From positions 6,774,501 through 6,838,500 of the forward strand of contig NC_015312.1 in assembly GCF_000196675.2 (NCBI RefSeq): a DNA stretch of 64,000 nucleotides, written 5' to 3'. A program made the translations under genes and the position numbers. Below the pieces are notes generated by a model. The model was not told the origin of the DNA, searched no databases, and worked only from the letters and a program-made list of their open reading frames with translations. Below, piece after piece: positions 16,317 through 27,341 of the stretch (the stretch's first letter is position 1; each line of letters begins with the position of its first letter). The stretch is from Pseudonocardia benzenivorans CB1190 (GTDB lineage: Bacteria > Actinomycetota > Actinomycetes > Mycobacteriales > Pseudonocardiaceae).

Positions 16317-16371
16317 GAAGTTCCGCGGCCGGGAAAGATCTGTCGAGAAAGTTCCCGCAGCCGGGAACTTC
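16317..16371 (+). promoter_or_regulatory. Repeated hairpin element upstream of the cold-shock gene
   Basis: Two imperfect 24-base copies lie 31 bases apart (16317-16340 and 16348-16371), both built around AAGTTCC and GGGAA. The second copy forms a perfect 9-bp stem, AAGTTCCCG with CGGGAACTT over a CAGC loop (16349-16370). GGGAAC at 16363-16368 also resembles the -35 of stress (SigH/SigE-type) promoters, with a GTT about 17 bases on. It could therefore be a promoter/operator or part of a long 5' leader typical of csp mRNAs. Confidence 0.4.
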
Positions 16372-16548
16372 TTGCCGCCGTTCGACGTTCTACGTCCAGG
16401 TCGTTCGGTTTTCGAGGTCCGTGTCCTGCACGCTCGCGAGAACACGCGGTGGCGCTGTGGACGGCGTGACATGGACGTCGTGCACTGCCACCAGGGTCGG
16501 CCGGGCCCGCATCGTGCGGACGAGCCCAAGACCTGCGAGGAGCAGCAC

Positions 16549-16752
16549 ATGGCACAGGGAACCGTGAAGTGGTTCAACGGCGAGAAGGGCTTCGGCTTCA
16601 TCCAGCAGGACGGTGGCGGCGCCGACGTCTTCGTCCACTACTCCGAGATCGACGCCAGCGGCTTCCGCAGCCTCGACGAGGGCCAGCGGGTGGAGTTCGA
16701 GGTCGGACAGGGCAAGAAGGGCCCCCAGGCCACCGGCGTCCGGCCCCTCTGA
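16549..16752 (+). CDS. Cold-shock domain protein
   Basis: The 67-residue protein is a complete CspA-type OB-fold protein. Both nucleic-acid-binding motifs are intact: RNP1 KGFGFI (residues 14-19) and RNP2 VFVHY (27-31), after the typical start MAQGTVKWFN. Such proteins bind single-stranded RNA and DNA and act as RNA chaperones; many actinobacterial copies are growth- or stress-regulated rather than cold-specific. AGGAG lies seven bases before the ATG. It is a single gene with a long structured upstream region and strong hairpins downstream. Confidence 0.96.
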   Translation: MAQGTVKWFNGEKGFGFIQQDGGGADVFVHYSEIDASGFRSLDEGQRVEFEVGQGKKGPQATGVRPL

Positions 16753-16810
16753 CGCACCTCCCCGCCGGGTTCGGTGGGAGCCTGCTCCCCTCGGGAGCTT
16801 CTCGGACGTG

Positions 16811-16872
16811 TCCGGTCCGGCATCGGACCGGATCACACCGATCGTGGCCGGTGAGCGATGCTCACCGGCCAC
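16811..16872. terminator. Two tandem strong hairpins between convergent genes
   Basis: A 9-bp perfect stem (16811-16819 with 16824-16832) is followed by a 13-bp perfect stem GTGGCCGGTGAGC (16844-16856) with 16860-16872 over a GAT loop. They lie between the cold-shock gene and the converging HTH gene, so a bidirectional terminator is likely. Further short GGGAGC/GCTCCC stems occur at 16776-16798. Confidence 0.65.
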
Positions 16873-16938
16873 ACCCCTCGGCCGCCCGCGCCCCGGGAGG
16901 CACGTCCGCGGACGAGCCAGGAGCGGCCCGGCGGCGGT

Positions 16939-17370
16939 CTACTCGGACGGTTCCTCCCAGGCCTGGTCGACGCGTGCCTGCGCCCGGTCGAGTGCCGCCT
17001 GCGTAGCGGCGCGCGGCGCCTCCTCCGCGAGGCGTTGCGCGACCTCGGTCTTGCGATGATCCGTCAGCACGTGCTCGACGTTGGCCCGGTGCAGCCCGAG
17101 CGCCCTCGCGAGCTCGGTCGTCGCGACGCCCGCATCATCCAGTTCGATCAGGTACGCGTCGCGCTCGCGCTGCGCTGCGTCGACCGCCGCTCGCGCCTCG
17201 TCGAGCCGCCTCTGTCGGGCGACCAGCTCGTCGCGCTGCTCCTCGGTGAGGGGCAGGCCATCGGTTCGGCCGAGATCGTTCTCGTTCAGGGCCACATCGG
17301 GATCGTAGAGCGATTCGCGAACACCGGCACGACGGACGATCCCGCCGTGCACATGACCCGCGGGCGCCAT
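16939..17370 (-). CDS. Small coiled-coil/HTH protein of unknown function
   Basis: I do not recognise a named family. The 143-residue protein is highly charged. Residues 42-75 are predicted by eye to form a helical, coiled-coil-like stretch rich in E, R and A. Residues 80-105 (GVATTELARALGLHRANVEHVL) fit a helix-turn-helix. A second charged helix fills the C-terminus. It may be a DNA-binding regulator or antitoxin-like protein. The ATG at 17370 is used; a GTG 25 codons later is possible. It diverges from the copper amine oxidase gene across about 120 bases, which makes it a candidate regulator of that operon, though only by position. Confidence 0.65.
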   Translation of the reverse strand: MAPAGHVHGGIVRRAGVRESLYDPDVALNENDLGRTDGLPLTEEQRDELVARQRRLDEARAAVDAAQRERDAYLIELDDAGVATTELARALGLHRANVEHVLTDHRKTEVAQRLAEEAPRAATQAALDRAQARVDQAWEEPSE

Positions 17371-17489
17371 TACTCCATCGCGACTAGCGGGAACTCGTGT
17401 TCTTGTTCGGCCCGGTGCGCAGCGCTAGCGTCCCCCCTCTGGCAGGCCTGCAGGTCAGTCCCCTGTCGCCGCGTCCCGGAGGAGGGCTC

Positions 17490-19499
17490 GTGTCCGTCCA
17501 GTCAGCCGAGGTCCGCACCGCTACGACCAACCCGCTGCAACCGCTCGCCCCTGACGAGGTCCGGCGCACGGCGCAGATTCTGCGCGAGCAGCGGCAGCTC
17601 GACGAGCAGGTCCGCTTCGTGACCGTGTCGCTGCACGAGCCCGACAAGCGCGAGGTCCTCGACCACGACCGCAACGGCGGCCCGGTTCCCGAGCGGGCCG
17701 CGTTCGTCGTGCTCTACGACCGCGGGCACCAACGGACGGTCGAAGCCGTCGTCTCCTTGACCAGCGGCGACGTGACGTCGTGGCAGGTCGTCGAGGACGT
17801 GCAACCCAGCGTGATGCTCGAGGAGTTCTTCAGCGCGGAGGAGATCACCCGGGCCGACCCGCGATGGCAGGAGGCGATGCGCAAACGAGGGGTGACCGAC
17901 TTCTCGCTCGCGATGATCGACCCGTGGGCGGCCGGTTACGACATCGATGACCCCGCGGGACGACGGCTGCTGCGGCCGTTGACGTTCGTCCGCTCGCGCG
18001 AGGACGACAACGGTTACGCGCGGCCCGTCGAGGGGTTGGTCGTGCTGCTCGACATGGACCGGATGGAGGTCATCGACGTCTGCGACCACGGCGTCGTCCC
18101 GTTGCCGCCCAAGGCCGGGAACTACGCGCCGGAGCTGATGTTCGACGACGACAACCGGCCCGCCTTCACGACGCTGCGCGACGACGTGAAGCCGCTGGAG
18201 ATCACCCAGCCGGAAGGGCCGAGCTTCACCGTCGACGGGCACGCGGTGAGCTGGCAGAACTGGCGGCTGCGCGTCGGCTACACCCCGCGCGAGGGCCTGG
18301 TCCTGCACCAGGTGGGCTACGAGGACCGTGGCCGGCTCCGTCCGGTGTTGTACCGGGCCTCGTTGTCGGAGATGTACATCCCGTACGGCGACCCGGCTCC
18401 CACGCACCGGATCAAGAACGTCTTCGACGAGGGCGAGTACGGGGTGGGGATGCTGCTCAACCCGCTCACCCTCGGCTGCGACTGCCTCGGCGAGATCTTC
18501 TACTTCGACGCCACCGCGAACGACCAGGACGGCGGGCCGGTCACCATCCCGAACGCGATCTGCATGCACGAGGAGGACTACGGGATCAGCTGGAAGCACA
18601 CCGACTTCCGCACCGAGAAGGTCGAGGTCCGCCGTTCCCGCCGGCTGGTGATCTCCTGCGTCGCGACGGTCGGCAACTACGAGTACGGCTTCTTCTGGTA
18701 CCTCTACACCGACGGCAGCATCCAGTACGAGGTCAAGCTGACCGGCGTCCTCTCGACCGGTGCACTGGCCGACGGAGCGGAGCCGCGGCACGGCGTCGTC
18801 GTGGCGCCCGGGCTGTACGGGCCGCACCACCAGCACTTCTTCAACGTGCGCCTGGACATGCAGGTCGACGGGGAGCGCAACTCGGTCTACGAGGTCGACG
18901 CAGCCGCGGTGCCGCTCGGCCCGGACAACCCGTACGGCAACGCCTGGGTGACGAAGAAGACGCTGCTCGAACGGGAGAGCGAGGCTCGACGGCTGATCGA
19001 TCCGCTGATCGCGCGGGTCTGGTACGTCGTCAACCCGAACGAGATCACCGAGCTCGGCCAGCCGACCGCGTACAAGCTCATGCCCGGCGACAACGTGCTG
19101 CCGCTGCAGCAGGAGGGGTCGCAGGCGTTCGCCCGCGCCCAGTTCGCGTACAAGCACCTGTGGGTGACGCGCTTCGACCCGCATGAGCGCTACGCCGCGG
19201 GCGACTACCCAAACCAGCACGGCTCACCCGGCGGGCTGCTGGAGTACCAGAAGGCCGACCGGCCGTTGGAGAACGAGGACGTCGTCGTCTGGTACAGCTT
19301 CGGCGCGCACCACGTGGTCCGCCCCGAGGACTGGCCGGTCATGCCGGCGACCTACATCGGTTTCACGCTCAAGCCCGTCGGGTTCTTCGACGGCAACCCC
19401 GCGCTCGACATGCCGCGCTCGGTGGCGGCGTGCCACAACGGCGCCGGAGCACACGACGGTGCCGGGCACGCGGTCCCGCAGCGGGGGGTGGCCGAGTGA
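17490..19499 (+). CDS. Copper-containing primary amine oxidase
   Basis: The 669-residue enzyme deaminates primary amines to aldehydes, releasing H2O2 and ammonia. The topaquinone motif NYEYG contains the self-processed tyrosine Y397. Copper ligands are visible as H447 and H449 in GPHHQHFF and a third histidine at 607/608 in AHHVVRPEDWPVMP. The catalytic base region lies upstream in the same domain. No signal peptide is present, so it is probably cytoplasmic like the Arthrobacter enzymes. GTG at 17490 is chosen because GGAGGAGGG precedes it. The permease gene overlaps its stop (GTGA), indicating uptake and oxidation of one amine substrate; which amine is unknown. Confidence 0.95.
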   Translation: MSVQSAEVRTATTNPLQPLAPDEVRRTAQILREQRQLDEQVRFVTVSLHEPDKREVLDHDRNGGPVPERAAFVVLYDRGHQRTVEAVVSLTSGDVTSWQVVEDVQPSVMLEEFFSAEEITRADPRWQEAMRKRGVTDFSLAMIDPWAAGYDIDDPAGRRLLRPLTFVRSREDDNGYARPVEGLVVLLDMDRMEVIDVCDHGVVPLPPKAGNYAPELMFDDDNRPAFTTLRDDVKPLEITQPEGPSFTVDGHAVSWQNWRLRVGYTPREGLVLHQVGYEDRGRLRPVLYRASLSEMYIPYGDPAPTHRIKNVFDEGEYGVGMLLNPLTLGCDCLGEIFYFDATANDQDGGPVTIPNAICMHEEDYGISWKHTDFRTEKVEVRRSRRLVISCVATVGNYEYGFFWYLYTDGSIQYEVKLTGVLSTGALADGAEPRHGVVVAPGLYGPHHQHFFNVRLDMQVDGERNSVYEVDAAAVPLGPDNPYGNAWVTKKTLLERESEARRLIDPLIARVWYVVNPNEITELGQPTAYKLMPGDNVLPLQQEGSQAFARAQFAYKHLWVTRFDPHERYAAGDYPNQHGSPGGLLEYQKADRPLENEDVVVWYSFGAHHVVRPEDWPVMPATYIGFTLKPVGFFDGNPALDMPRSVAACHNGAGAHDGAGHAVPQRGVAE

Positions 19500-20998
19500 G
19501 CGCTCAGGGGGCCGATCCGCGGCCGGTCCACTCCGACACCGGGCTCGCGCACGGGTCGATGACGCAGATCGACGTGCTGGCGCAGTCCGTCGCGGGCATG
19601 GCGCCGAGCGCGGCGATGGCCACCACACCGGCGCTTATCGCCCTGTACGCCGGGAACGGCGCGTGGTTGTCCTACGTGTGCGCGACCGTCGTCGTCATCC
19701 TGGTCGGCCTGGTCGCGACCCAGTTCGGCCGCCGGTTCGCCTCGTCGGGCTCGCTGTACAGCTACGTGGCCCGCGGCCTCGGGCCTACCGGCGCGTTCGC
19801 AGCCGGATGGGGCCTGATCATCGGCTACGGGTTCATCGCGATGATCGGGGTGGTCGGTGCCGGCCTCTACTTCGGCGCCTTCCTCACCGGAGTGGGTGTA
19901 CCGGCCGGCGGCACGCTCGTGGTCTGCGTGATCCTGGCGATCGTCGCGATCGGCGCCGCGGCGTTCGCGATCATCGGCATCAGGATCTCCACGCGGGTGG
20001 GGCTCGTGCTGGAGATCATCTCGGTCGCCGCCGTGCTCCTCGTGCTGATCGCCGTACTGGCCGGGAACCCCGCCGGCTCGAACGGTGCGCAGTTCACGTT
20101 CTCCGGCCTGTCGTTCGACGGTGTCGCCTTCGGGATCGTGCTGGGGGTGCTCGGCTTCGTCGGGTTCGAGAGCGCCGCCAGCCTCGGCGCGGAGGCACGC
20201 AACCCGCACCGCGCCATCCCTCGCGCCGTGCTCGGCAGCGCCGTGCTCGTCGGCATCCTGTACATCTTCGCCGCGTACACGATGGTGCGCGGCTTCGGCG
20301 ACCCGAACACCCTCGGCCAGAGCACCGCGCCGATCAGCGACCTCGCCGGCCAGTACGGGCTCGGTGGCGTCGCCTGGATCGTCGACCTGGGCATCACCGC
20401 GTCGTTCTTCGCGGTGACGATCGCCTGCATCAACGCCTCGTCCCGCATCCTCTACACGATGGGCGAGGAAGGCATCCTGCCCAAGGCGCTGGGCCGTGCG
20501 CACCCCACGCACAAGACCCCGCACGTGGCGATCGCCGTCATCGCGCCGGTGGTACTCGTGGTGCCGATCATCCTGGCGGCGACCGGGGTGACGCCACTGC
20601 AGATGATCACCTACACCGGCACGATCGGCACCTTCGGCTACATGCTGAGCTACGTGCTGATGGCCATCGCCCTGCCGGCCTTCCTGCGCAGGCGCGGCGA
20701 GTTCAACGCGCTCTCGGCCGTGCTGGCGGTCGTCGTCGTCGCGGCACTGGTCTATGTCTTCTACAAGAACGTCATCCCGGTGCCCGAGTACCCGCTCAAC
20801 CTGATGCCCTGGATCTTCCTGGCGCTCGTCCTGATCGGGCTGGCGTGGTACGCGGCGATACGGGCCCGCACACCGCAGGTGGCCGAGGAGGTCGGCACGT
20901 TCGAGGAGGAACCCGTCCCGCCCGGGACCGTCCACCCCGAGCACCCGCACCCGGGCTCGACCGGACGCAGGCCACCGGGAGGCGACGGGCCGGGGTGA
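19496..20998 (+). CDS. APC-family amino acid/amine permease
   Basis: The 500-residue protein has about 12 hydrophobic helices. The first carries the APC signature SVAGMAPSAAMA, equivalent to the unwound substrate-binding helix 1. GFVGFESAASLGAEARNPHRAIPRA marks helices 6 and 7. The C-terminal tail is polar and extended. It starts with GTG inside the stop of the amine oxidase gene, so the two are translationally coupled and it probably imports the oxidase substrate (for example phenethylamine, tyramine or histamine). Substrate assignment is inference from linkage. Confidence 0.92.
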   Translation: MSAQGADPRPVHSDTGLAHGSMTQIDVLAQSVAGMAPSAAMATTPALIALYAGNGAWLSYVCATVVVILVGLVATQFGRRFASSGSLYSYVARGLGPTGAFAAGWGLIIGYGFIAMIGVVGAGLYFGAFLTGVGVPAGGTLVVCVILAIVAIGAAAFAIIGIRISTRVGLVLEIISVAAVLLVLIAVLAGNPAGSNGAQFTFSGLSFDGVAFGIVLGVLGFVGFESAASLGAEARNPHRAIPRAVLGSAVLVGILYIFAAYTMVRGFGDPNTLGQSTAPISDLAGQYGLGGVAWIVDLGITASFFAVTIACINASSRILYTMGEEGILPKALGRAHPTHKTPHVAIAVIAPVVLVVPIILAATGVTPLQMITYTGTIGTFGYMLSYVLMAIALPAFLRRRGEFNALSAVLAVVVVAALVYVFYKNVIPVPEYPLNLMPWIFLALVLIGLAWYAAIRARTPQVAEEVGTFEEEPVPPGTVHPEHPHPGSTGRRPPGGDGPG

Positions 20999-21024
20999 CG
21001 CGGCGCCGGTCCGGGGTGCGCGTC

Positions 21025-21042
21025 GAGCCTCTGGTGAGGCTC
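21025..21042. terminator. Hairpin between convergent permease and oxidoreductase
   Basis: GAGCCTC (21025-21031) pairs perfectly with GAGGCTC (21036-21042) over a TGGT loop. It sits between the permease stop (20998) and the stop of the converging oxidoreductase (21044). No U-tract follows on either strand. Confidence 0.55.
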
Positions 21043-21043
21043 C

Positions 21044-22002
21044 TCAGGCATCCTCGGCCGGCAGCAGCACCACCTTGCCGCGCGGCGCCCGGGACAGGCT
21101 GAGCTTCGCCGCCTCGCGCCACGCACCGAGGGGGAAGGCGCGGGCGACGGAGAGGCGGAAGCTCCCGGCCGCAACCCGCGCGACGTACTCGGGCAGCGGG
21201 TCGGCGAGCGGGTCGCCCGCCGCCGCGATGATGTCGAGGTTGACCCGTGCGCCGAGCCCGCGGGCCTCGTCGTGGTTGCTGATCGTGACGACGTCCTGGG
21301 CCGCACCGACCACGCCGAGCAGCACCGCGACGACGCCCTCCTGTGGAGGGGCGGTGTCGAGCACCAGGTCGACAGGACCGCCGGCGATGTCGCGGACGCG
21401 TTCTCCCATCCCCGGGCCGTAGGGGATGACGACGGCGCCGAACGCCTCGAGGTCCGGGGTGTAGGTCGGCCCGGCCGTGGCGATGACGCGGGCCCCGAGC
21501 CCGAGTGCGACCTGCACCGCCGCGTAACCGGCCATGGCGCCGGCCCCGTGCACGAGCAGCGTCGTGTCCGGTCCGACCCCCATCCCGACCAGCGTCCACA
21601 CCGCGGTCCGCACCACCATCGGCAGCACCGCGACCTCGACCGGGTCGACCCCCGCGGGCACCTTCGTCCACGAGTCGAGGATCGCGACGTCGGCAGCCCC
21701 GGCACTCGGTTGCCCCGCGAAGTCGGCGGCACCGACGACGAGGTCGCCGACGGCGACGTCCTCGACGCCTGAACCGACCGCGTCCACCGTCCCCGCGGTG
21801 TCGTAGCCGATGCCACGCGGGAGGGTCCCGGGCATGAACCGCGGCACAGCTCCCAGTCCGCGGGGTTCAGCCCCACCGCGGCGACCCGGATCCGGACCCG
21901 GCGCTCGGAAGGGTCCGGAATCCCGATGGTTTCCTCGACCAGCACGTCGAGCGGCTCGCCGAACTCGTGGAAGCGGATGACCCGGGACGGGACGGTGGAC
22001 AT
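21044..22002 (-). pseudogene. Zinc-type quinone oxidoreductase (MDR) with frameshift
   Basis: The N-terminal part reads from ATG 22002 (MSTVPSRVIRFHEFGEPLDV) up to NPADWELCRG. The frame then has to shift by one base to continue as FMPGTLPRGIGYDTAGTVDAVG through the whole NADP-binding domain (VHGAGAMAGYAAVQVALGLGA) to the stop at 21044. One missing G in the run near 21848 would explain it, giving a 319-residue protein typical of the family. It is either a real inactivating mutation or a sequencing error. Family members reduce quinones or enones with NADPH. The start has a GAGGAGG ribosome site. It diverges from a TetR gene with two operators between them. Confidence 0.8.
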
Positions 22003-22040
22003 GTGGCCTCCTCGACCGCGGGAACCCGTCGACCGAGTTC

Positions 22041-22082
22041 CGTCAGTGACTGACGCTACCACGGTTGCGTCAGTCACTGACG
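22041..22082. promoter_or_regulatory. Two palindromic TetR-type operators
   Basis: Two 15-bp perfect palindromes with 7-bp arms, CGTCAGTGACTGACG (22041-22055) and CGTCAGTCACTGACG (22068-22082), lie 12 bases apart. They differ only in the centre base. They occupy the 98-bp gap between the divergent oxidoreductase and TetR genes, the usual place for an autoregulatory TetR operator. The second site ends 18 bases before the TetR start. Confidence 0.8.
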
Positions 22083-22100
22083 CATCCATACGATGAGCTC

Positions 22101-22655
22101 ATGCCGAGAAGCGGTGCCGACGCGCGCCGGCGACTGCGCGAGGCGGCGCTCGACCTCTACCGCGAGCACGGCTACGACGCGACCACGACCGCACAGATCG
22201 CCGAGCGCGCCGGCGTGACGGAGCGGACCTACTTCCGCCACTTCGCCGACAAGCGCGAGGTGCTCTTCGACGGCGAGGACGACCTCCGGACGGTCCTGGT
22301 CGACGCGGTGGCCGCCGCACCTCCCGAGTTGCCGCCGCTGGCCGTGCTCACGCGCGCGTTCACGGCGGCCGTCCCGCTGTTCGTCGCCGGACGCAGCGTG
22401 GCCGAACGTCGCCAGGAGATCATCGTCGCCACCCCCGCCCTCCAGGAACGCGCACACGCGAAGTCGGCCGCGCTGACCGAGGCGCTCGCGACGGCGCTCG
22501 CGGCCCGCGGCCTCCCTCGGCCCAGCGCGCTGCTCGCCGGCCGGATCGGCATGGCGTCGTTCGGCCACGCGCTCGGATCCTGGGACGGACGATCGGCCTC
22601 CGAGTTGGAGAGACTCATCGCCGAGTCGGCCGCCGAGGCACGCTCGCTCGGCTGA
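22101..22655 (+). CDS. TetR-family repressor
   Basis: The 184-residue regulator has an N-terminal TetR helix-turn-helix (ALDLYREHGYDATTTAQIAERAGVTERTYFRHFADK, about residues 14-49, cited in part) and an all-helical ligand domain. It starts at ATG 22101; an in-frame upstream start would run through the operator and is rejected. The divergent quinone oxidoreductase gene and two perfect palindromes point to control of that gene and itself. The inducing ligand is unknown, perhaps a quinone or electrophile. Since the target gene is frameshifted, the repressor may now control only itself. Confidence 0.92.
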   Translation: MPRSGADARRRLREAALDLYREHGYDATTTAQIAERAGVTERTYFRHFADKREVLFDGEDDLRTVLVDAVAAAPPELPPLAVLTRAFTAAVPLFVAGRSVAERRQEIIVATPALQERAHAKSAALTEALATALAARGLPRPSALLAGRIGMASFGHALGSWDGRSASELERLIAESAAEARSLG

Positions 22656-22794
22656 GCCGGACCGCCGACTCGCGGCAGTCACCACCGGGCGCAGAGGAGA
22701 CCGCCGACCGGACGGTCCGCGTTGCGCCGGTAGGGCTACGCCGATATCCGGCTACCGGGTGACATGCGTGCCGCAGTCCTGATTTCATCTCCTC

Positions 22795-25868
<3,074 letters not shown>

Positions 25869-25872
<4 letters not shown>

Positions 25873-26591
25873 GCGAGCAACGGACCGGGACGGTCCTCGT
25901 CATCGACGACGACCCCACCAACAGGCTGCTGCTGCGGCGCGGACTCGAACGGGAGGGGCTCCGGGTCGAGACGGCCGCCGACGGGGTCGAGGCGCTGGAG
26001 CGGCTCGCCCGGCCGGGCATCGACCTGGTCCTGCTGGACCTGCTGATGCCACGGCTGAACGGGCACGAGGTGCTCGCCAGGATGCGCGCCGACTCCCGGC
26101 TCCGGCACGTGCCGGTCATCGTCGTGTCCGGGGCGGACGAGACCGCCGAGGCGGTGCGGTGCATCGAGCTCGGGGCCGACGACTTCCTCCCCAAGCCGTT
26201 CGACCCGGTCCTGCTGCGTGCCCGCATCGGCGCCGGGCTGTCGCGCAAGTGGCTGCGCGACGTCGAGCAGGACTACCTCGAGCAGGTCGGGCTGGTGGTC
26301 CGCGCAGCCGGCGAGGTCGAGGCCGGGACCTTCGAGGCGGCGTCGCTGGACACCGTGGCCACGCGCGACGACGCGCTCGGCGGACTGGCCCGGACGTTCC
26401 AGACGATGGCGCGCGAGGTCCGCGCCCGCGAGCAGCGGCTGGAACGGCAGGTCGGCGCCATGCGCATCGAGATCGACCAGGCCCGCGCGGCGCGCCGCGT
26501 CGCCGAGATCACCGAGACCGACTACTTCGCCGACCTGCAGCGCAAGGCCGCGAGCCTGCGCTCGGGGGAGCGCGGGACGGAGAGCACGTGA
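25869..26591 (+). CDS. Receiver protein with HAMP-like and coiled-coil output
   Basis: The 240-residue protein has a receiver domain (residues 7-125) with D13-D15 acidic pocket, phospho-acceptor D57 (LVLLDLLMP), S87 and K109 (FLPKPF). No DNA-binding domain follows. Instead residues 142-192 resemble a HAMP helix pair (DDALGGLARTFQTMAREV) and run into a charged coiled coil to about residue 232. A soluble HAMP-like output suggests a signal relay by helix rotation to a partner. It overlaps the kinase gene at its start and the MinD-like gene at its stop, both by four bases. It is the probable Hpt target of the kinase. Confidence 0.88.
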
Positions 26592-27340
26592 GCCGGATCG
26601 TCTCCATCCACTCGTTCCGCGGGGGCACCGGCAAGTCCAACACGACCGCCAACGTCGCCGCGCTGCTCGCGGCGGAGGGACGCAGGGTCGGGGTCGTCGA
26701 CACCGACATCCTCTCGCCCGGTATCCACGTCCTGTTCGGACTCGACCAGGACGCGGTCGGGAACAGCCTCAACAGCTATCTCTGGGGCCGCTGCACGATG
26801 CCGGAGGCGGCCTACGAGGTCACCCCGGCCACGCTGGGCGGCGACGGCCGGATCTGGCTGGTCCCCTCCAGCGTCGCGGCCCAGGACATCGCGCGGGTCA
26901 TGCACGACGGCTACGACGTCGGGCGCCTCGGCGACGGGTTCCGCACCCTGATCGACGAGCTGGGCCTCGACGTCCTGATCCTCGACACCCATCCGGGGCT
27001 CAACGAGGAGACGCTCCTCGCGATCGCGATGTCCGACGCCCTCGCGATCGTGCTGCGGCCGGACCACCAGGACTACGAGGGCACGCAGGTGACCGTGACG
27101 GTGGCCCGCAAGCTGGCCGTCCCGACGATGGTGCTCGTCGTCAACAAGACGCCCGCGGTGTTCGACGAGGACGAGGTCCGCGAACGGGTCGAGAAGGCCT
27201 ACGACTGCCGCGTCGCGACCGTCGTGCCGCACTCGGACGAGCTGATGGCGCTCTCCAGCGGTGGCGTGTTCGCCGTCGACCACCCCGACCACCCGGTGAC
27301 CGACCGCTACCGCGGCCTCGCCGCCGAGCTGATGTCCTGA
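26588..27340 (+). CDS. MinD/ParA-like P-loop ATPase
   Basis: The 250-residue protein is a SIMIBI-class ATPase of the MinD/ParA/CpaE group. The deviant Walker A motif reads RGGTGKSN (11-18): the catalytic K16 is present, but the signature first lysine is R11. VVDTDILSPG gives the A' motif and VLILDTHPGL the Walker B region. VLVVNKTP matches the nucleotide specificity strand. No C-terminal amphipathic helix typical of MinD is evident. No plasmid-partition or septum genes are nearby. Its location between a receiver protein and a patatin suggests spatial positioning of a signalling complex. It starts with GTG overlapping the previous stop; the patatin gene begins one base after its stop. Confidence 0.88.
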   Translation: MSRIVSIHSFRGGTGKSNTTANVAALLAAEGRRVGVVDTDILSPGIHVLFGLDQDAVGNSLNSYLWGRCTMPEAAYEVTPATLGGDGRIWLVPSSVAAQDIARVMHDGYDVGRLGDGFRTLIDELGLDVLILDTHPGLNEETLLAIAMSDALAIVLRPDHQDYEGTQVTVTVARKLAVPTMVLVVNKTPAVFDEDEVRERVEKAYDCRVATVVPHSDELMALSSGGVFAVDHPDHPVTDRYRGLAAELMS

Positions 27341-27341
27341 C

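Noticed and set aside
16100..16567. Possible plus-strand gene before the cold-shock gene
   Set aside because: It overlaps the sigma-factor remnant in antisense and has no family features or ribosome site.
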